From the NCBI GenBank assembly GCA_003219995.1, contig QHRC01000168.1, positions 1 through 7,518 on the forward strand: 7,518 nucleotides of DNA. Direction: 5' to 3'. Position numbers and translations under genes: made by a program. Each line of letters begins with the position of its first letter. Within the stretch, counting starts at the first letter, position 1. The DNA is from Verrucomicrobiota bacterium. Lineage in GTDB: Bacteria; Verrucomicrobiota; Verrucomicrobiia; Chthoniobacterales; UBA10450. Below the pieces are notes generated by a model, which ran no database searches, was not told the origin of the DNA, and worked only from the letters and a program-made list of their open reading frames with translations. Of this stretch, positions 4,937-7,518 are shown in pieces.

Positions 4937-6276
4937 TTGCCGATGCAGAACTGGCCGAAGACAGAATCGAGAATCTGCTCGACATCCACCGCGCCGATTA
5001 CTTCTCCCAGCGCGCGCAACGCACCATTGAGATCGACTGCCGCATATTCCGGCGCGAGTCCATGGTCCATCGTCGCACGCGCGCGATCGCACGCGTCTAG
5101 CGCGCGCCGCAGGCAATCGCGGTGCCGCGTGTTGATTGCGACCGCGCTCTCGGCCCGCAAATTTTGCCTGGCGACGCGGGCTAGAATTTCATTCTCCAGC
5201 TCCGGTAAACCTTCGCCCGTTACGCAGGAAATGCGCAGCGCGCCCGTGTTTTTCCAGTCGGTGTGCTCGCTCAGATCGCTTTTGTTGAGCAAAAAGATTT
5301 CGTTCTCATTTGCGTTTTGCTTTTCGAAATGCGCAGGCCGCCCCGCGTTTCGATCGACAATGTGAAGACACAAGTCCGCCGTTTGCAAGGATCGTTCCGT
5401 GCGCGCAATTCCTTCGCGCTCGAGGTCTCCGGCCAACGTGCGCAACCCGGCGGTATCGAGCAACCGGATCGGCACGCCGCGAAGGTTGATCATTTCCTCG
5501 ATCGTGTCCCGCGTCGTCCCGTGCGTTTCGCTGACGATCACCCGGTCGTAGCCAAGGAGTCGATTGAGCAAACTGGATTTGCCGGCGTTGGTCGCGCCGT
5601 AAATAACAACGCGCAGGCCTTCGCGCAAAATGCGGCCCTGGTCGGCCGTGGCCAGAAGTTCGGAGATGTTTCGACGGATCGAATCGAGTCGCGCACTCAA
5701 CTTTTCCCCTTCATCCGGAGCAATATCCTCTTCCGGGAAATCAATCGATGCTTCGATCTGCGCGACAAGATCGACCAGTGCGTCGCGGATGGACTTGATT
5801 TTCCGGCCGAGCCTGCCTTCGAGTTGCTCGGTGGCGGAACGCAAAGCGAGATCGGTTTTGGCGCGAATTAAATCGATGACCGCTTCGGCCTGAGTAAGGT
5901 CCATTTTGCCGTTGAGGAACGCGCGTTCGGTGAATTCTCCTGGCCGCGCCGCGCGCGCGCCGGCGCGGAGACAAGCGTCGAGCACTTTCGCGCTGACCAA
6001 TGTGCCGCCGTGACAGCCGATCTCGACCAAATCCTCGCCGGTGTAACTGGCGGGCGCGCGATGGATCGAGATCATCACTTGATCGATCAATCGGCCCGTT
6101 TCATCGACAATCTCGCCGAGATGCTGGACCTGCGGCGCAAATTTCGAAGGCTTTTCTTTGCCGCGAAAAATTTTGTCGGCGGCGGCGATGGCATCGCCGC
6201 CCGAAAGACGGACGAGAGCGATGGCGCCTTCCCCGGCGGGCGTGGAGATGGCGGCGATAGCGTCGGAACCGGTCAT
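4933..6276 (-). CDS. mnmE: tRNA modification GTPase MnmE (TrmE)
   Basis: MnmE with MnmG adds the carboxymethylaminomethyl (or related) group at wobble U34 of certain tRNAs. The 447-residue protein matches the family size. The N-terminal folate-binding domain starts DAIAAISTPAGEGAIALVRLSG (5-26) and includes GCHGG (87-91) and RPGEFTERAFLNGKMDL (111-127). The G domain carries G1 GATNAGKSS (227-235), G2 TTRDT (254-258), G3 DTAGLR (274-279) and G4 NKSD (331-334). The C-terminus ends with the family signature FCIGK (443-447), with the key Cys444. In G1 the common Pro before Asn is Thr here. The start at 6276 is chosen over an upstream Met at 6312 because of the family N-terminus and a Shine-Dalgarno TGGAG (6290-6286) nine bases upstream. 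The Shine-Dalgarno site lies just past the toxin stop, 16 bases from this start. The usual partner MnmG is not in the window. Confidence 0.97.
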   Translation of the reverse strand: MTGSDAIAAISTPAGEGAIALVRLSGGDAIAAADKIFRGKEKPSKFAPQVQHLGEIVDETGRLIDQVMISIHRAPASYTGEDLVEIGCHGGTLVSAKVLDACLRAGARAARPGEFTERAFLNGKMDLTQAEAVIDLIRAKTDLALRSATEQLEGRLGRKIKSIRDALVDLVAQIEASIDFPEEDIAPDEGEKLSARLDSIRRNISELLATADQGRILREGLRVVIYGATNAGKSSLLNRLLGYDRVIVSETHGTTRDTIEEMINLRGVPIRLLDTAGLRTLAGDLEREGIARTERSLQTADLCLHIVDRNAGRPAHFEKQNANENEIFLLNKSDLSEHTDWKNTGALRISCVTGEGLPELENEILARVARQNLRAESAVAINTRHRDCLRRALDACDRARATMDHGLAPEYAAVDLNGALRALGEVIGAVDVEQILDSVFGQFCIGK

Positions 6277-6292
6277 GTTTGTTTGCTCCAGT

Positions 6293-6688
6293 CTAAGCGA
6301 GCCTAAGATCAAATTTCTCGAACCGGCGGAAGTCGCGCGCGTTCAACGTCGCCAGAACCGCGCGGCGGCGAATCGCGTGCGCTGCGATCATGCAATCGAC
6401 GTGACTGCGTGAGCGGCGCCCAGTTCGATTGAAAAGCTGGCTTGCGAGCTCGGCGTCTTGTTCGGTGAAAGGCTCAATGGTGCTGAGTAATTTTCGCGCA
6501 ACAGGCACCAGGGCTGGTTCGAGTGGCCCGCACAGATACTCGGACCATGCGATGGCGCTGATTTGGATTTTCGCCCCTGCCCGCATCCAAGTGCGAAGCG
6601 CTTCGGTTTGACTCCCCTTAGCGTGGAGAACATCAACGAGGAAGTTCGAGTCAAGCTCTACCACCTCATCAGTGCTAACGCCGGCCAT
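6293..6688 (-). CDS. vapC: PIN-domain ribonuclease toxin (VapC family)
   Basis: A 131-residue PIN-domain protein, the size of VapC toxins, which cut RNA (often tRNA or rRNA) in a Mg2+-dependent way. The acidic residues of the active site are in place: Asp13 in LDSNFLVDVL, Glu50 in WSEYLCG, Asp98 in HVDCMIAAHAI, and Asp119 in ATLNARDFRRF. The toxin therefore looks intact. Its start overlaps the end of the antitoxin gene by 14 bases, the usual coupled arrangement. The start codon at 6688 gives a nine-residue lead-in before the first PIN strand; a nearby alternative start is possible. The gene ends 16 bases before mnmE, so mnmE may depend on transcription through this pair. Confidence 0.88.
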   Translation of the reverse strand: MAGVSTDEVVELDSNFLVDVLHAKGSQTEALRTWMRAGAKIQISAIAWSEYLCGPLEPALVPVARKLLSTIEPFTEQDAELASQLFNRTGRRSRSHVDCMIAAHAIRRRAVLATLNARDFRRFEKFDLRLA

Positions 6689-6923
6689 CCTTAATAATCT
6701 TCTTCCACTTTTTCAGATCGATTCGTTTCTCCTTCGCCCATCGCTGAAGCGTATGCAGAGCGGCGAGGCGTTCTTCGGTGGAGGGCGCAGCCGTTTGCGC
6801 AGCCTGATGCAATGCTCGGCGCAGCACTTCGGTCTTAGAAACTTGCCAGTGGCGGGAGAGCCGATTCAGCTTTTCCAGAGTTGCGGAATCGAGCGAATAA
6901 GTTGCTTTGGTTGCAGACGACAT
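6675..6923 (-). CDS. vapB: Ribbon-helix-helix antitoxin of the PIN toxin
   Basis: This 82-residue protein has the RHH (CopG/Arc-like) DNA-binding fold at its N-terminus. A beta strand ATYSLD (6-11) is followed by helix A, SATLEKLNRLSRHW, and helix B beginning SKTEVLRRALHQA. The rest (about 50-82) is basic and Trp-containing (RWAKEKRIDLKKWKKIIKD) and probably wraps the toxin. The frame is open to 7007, but the RHH strand must be near the N-terminus, and AAGGTG (6935-6930) is a suitable Shine-Dalgarno site six bases before the ATG at 6923. The upstream extension is in fact the displaced hisC tail region read in another frame. RHH antitoxins commonly repress their own promoter; repeats at the start codon are candidate sites. 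Confidence 0.87.
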   Translation of the reverse strand: MSSATKATYSLDSATLEKLNRLSRHWQVSKTEVLRRALHQAAQTAAPSTEERLAALHTLQRWAKEKRIDLKKWKKIIKDGRR

Positions 6924-6942
6924 ACCATACACCTTACCATAC
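6923..6942 (-). promoter_or_regulatory. Candidate antitoxin operator: two 8-base direct repeats
   Basis: TACCATAC occurs at 6923-6930 and again at 6935-6942 (GTATGGTA on the coding strand), start to start 12 bases. RHH repressors often bind short direct repeats about one helical turn apart. The repeats flank the Shine-Dalgarno site and reach into the start codon of the antitoxin, so binding could block transcription or translation. The role is inferred. Confidence 0.5.
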
Positions 6943-6958
6943 TCAGAAGTCGATGCAA

Positions 6959-7012
6959 TTAGATCTGAGCACGATCGTTGAGAACTTCCGTTAGCGCTGC
7001 GATGCATTTTTT
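6959..7012 (-). other. Displaced C-terminal tail of hisC (-1 frame)
   Basis: After an A6 run (T run 7007-7012 on +), the -1 frame reads KCIAALTEVLNDRAQI and stops with TAA at 6961-6959. This is the kind of final helix expected after the WVRITVGT strand of HisC-like aminotransferases. The in-frame reading instead gives nine unrelated residues and stops at 6993-6991. One extra A in the run, or -1 slippage on it, would join the tail to the main frame. Confidence 0.75.
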
Positions 7013-7518
7013 ATTGTTCCCACGGTAATGCGGACCCATTCCGGCAAATTGTAGCCTTTGAGCGGGCGGACGATGATTTTGTGCGCCAGTAATTTTTTAA
7101 AGACGGCGGCACCGTCGCGGACGTTGACCATGATAAAATTGGCTGCGCCCGGCACAAACCCAAGCTGCATGTCGCGAAATTGCTCTTCCAGGTAAGCGCG
7201 CCCGGCATCGACAACCTCCTTCGTTTTGCGTTGATACGCCTGATCGTTGAGCGCGGCCAACGCGCCGGCCTGGGCGATGCCGTTGATGTTGAACGGTTGT
7301 CGCGTTTTTTGCAGCACGTCGATCAAGTCGCGCGATGCGATGCCATAACCGACCCGCAAGCTGGCTAGGCCGTGAATTTTTGAAAAGGTGCGCAGGACGA
7401 CGATGTTTTGCCCTTCGCGAACGTAGCGAAGCGTGTCGGGCGGGTTGTTCAGGAACTCGAAATAGGCTTCGTCGAAAATCGTGACGATGTTCTCCGGCAC
7501 ATGCGCCATGAAATTGTC
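6991..7518 (-). CDS. hisC: Histidinol-phosphate aminotransferase, C-terminal part, apparent frameshift
   Basis: HisC is a PLP enzyme of histidine synthesis that transaminates imidazole-acetol phosphate with glutamate. The visible 175 residues begin inside the large domain. Motifs are DEAYFEF (16-22) with the PLP-contacting Asp and Tyr, TFSKIHGLASLRVGYG (44-59) with the Schiff-base Lys47 and a phosphate-binding Arg, and near the end GAANFIMVNV and WVRITVGT with the substrate-carboxylate Arg. After VGT the frame runs only IKNASQR to a TAA, about 15 residues short of the family. The missing tail is present in the -1 frame down to 6959. The cause is a possible one-base loss in an A6 run, an assembly error, or slippage. 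The upstream part lies outside the window. A broad-specificity aromatic or aspartate family aminotransferase cannot be excluded, but HisC fits best. Confidence 0.9.
   Translation of the reverse strand, partial: DNFMAHVPENIVTIFDEAYFEFLNNPPDTLRYVREGQNIVVLRTFSKIHGLASLRVGYGIASRDLIDVLQKTRQPFNINGIAQAGALAALNDQAYQRKTKEVVDAGRAYLEEQFRDMQLGFVPGAANFIMVNVRDGAAVFKKLLAHKIIVRPLKGYNLPEWVRITVGTIKNASQR

Noticed and set aside
4937..5116. 60-residue N-terminal extension of PyrD
   Set aside because: It is the reverse reading of nothing conserved, overlaps the mnmE coding end in another frame, and the PyrD N-terminal helix starts at 4936.
4604..5365. 253-codon + strand open frame across pyrD and mnmE
   Set aside because: It is antisense to two well-supported genes, its translation is rich in Arg, Ser and Ala without domains, and it is typical of shadow frames in GC-rich DNA.
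5263..5871. 202-codon + strand open frame antisense to mnmE
   Set aside because: It mirrors the MnmE G domain on the other strand and shows no recognisable family or start signal.
1..7518. tRNA or rRNA genes, CRISPR arrays, insertion sequences
   Set aside because: I saw no cloverleaf, rRNA segment, regular spaced repeats or transposase-like reading frame on either strand.

Overview
The window looks like a chromosomal segment of a moderately GC-rich, Gram-negative-type bacterium. The evidence is two Spy/CpxP-type periplasmic proteins, a class 2 (membrane, quinone-linked) dihydroorotate dehydrogenase, and ECF sigma control of envelope functions. Gene style, weak or absent Shine-Dalgarno sites before many starts, and interspersed palindromic repeats would fit a soil Verrucomicrobiota (Spartobacteria-like) genome. 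That placement is inference; no rRNA or other marker gene is present.

Layout. Positions 1-206 hold the 3' end of an unidentified + strand gene. A 176-base spacer follows, with two small hairpins and a widespread interspersed repeat. Then come bioB (383-1342) and a tiny two-helix membrane protein coupled to it by a 1-base gap. A strong intrinsic terminator (1651-1695, - strand) ends a Spy-like gene that is read leftwards (1718-2098). Across a 178-base divergent spacer lies a + strand operon of three genes joined by ATGA overlaps: an ECF sigma factor, a single-pass putative anti-sigma factor, and a membrane-anchored Spy/CnrX-like sensor (2277-3582). Convergent to it is a 56-residue DUF1328 membrane protein (3642-3812, - strand). 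A composite palindromic element (3873-3931) touches the end of the next gene. The rest, 3926-7518, is one leftward gene row: hisC (5' end outside the window), an RHH antitoxin, a PIN (VapC) toxin, mnmE and pyrD, with gaps or overlaps of only 4 to about 35 bases.

The main discovery is the sigma locus. The divergent spacer carries two copies of one promoter-like pattern, TTGTAACC-N16-GGTC. One faces the sigma operon and the other faces the Spy-like gene. Nothing else in the window matches the full pattern. The Spy-like protein and the third operon protein are paralogues whose two LTxxQ motifs are exactly 45 residues apart in both. This suggests a closed circuit in which a membrane-bound Spy-fold sensor and a small anti-sigma factor hold the sigma factor. 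On envelope or metal stress the released sigma would fire its own operon and the soluble Spy-like chaperone. The arrangement recalls cnrYXH of Cupriavidus, with a different gene order and an added chaperone output.

Other points of note: the hisC reading frame ends early, but a -1 shift at an A6 run restores a typical HisC tail; a toxin-antitoxin pair sits inside a housekeeping gene row with 8-base direct repeats at its own start; and the bioB frame extends upstream through repeat DNA, so its true start is 383.
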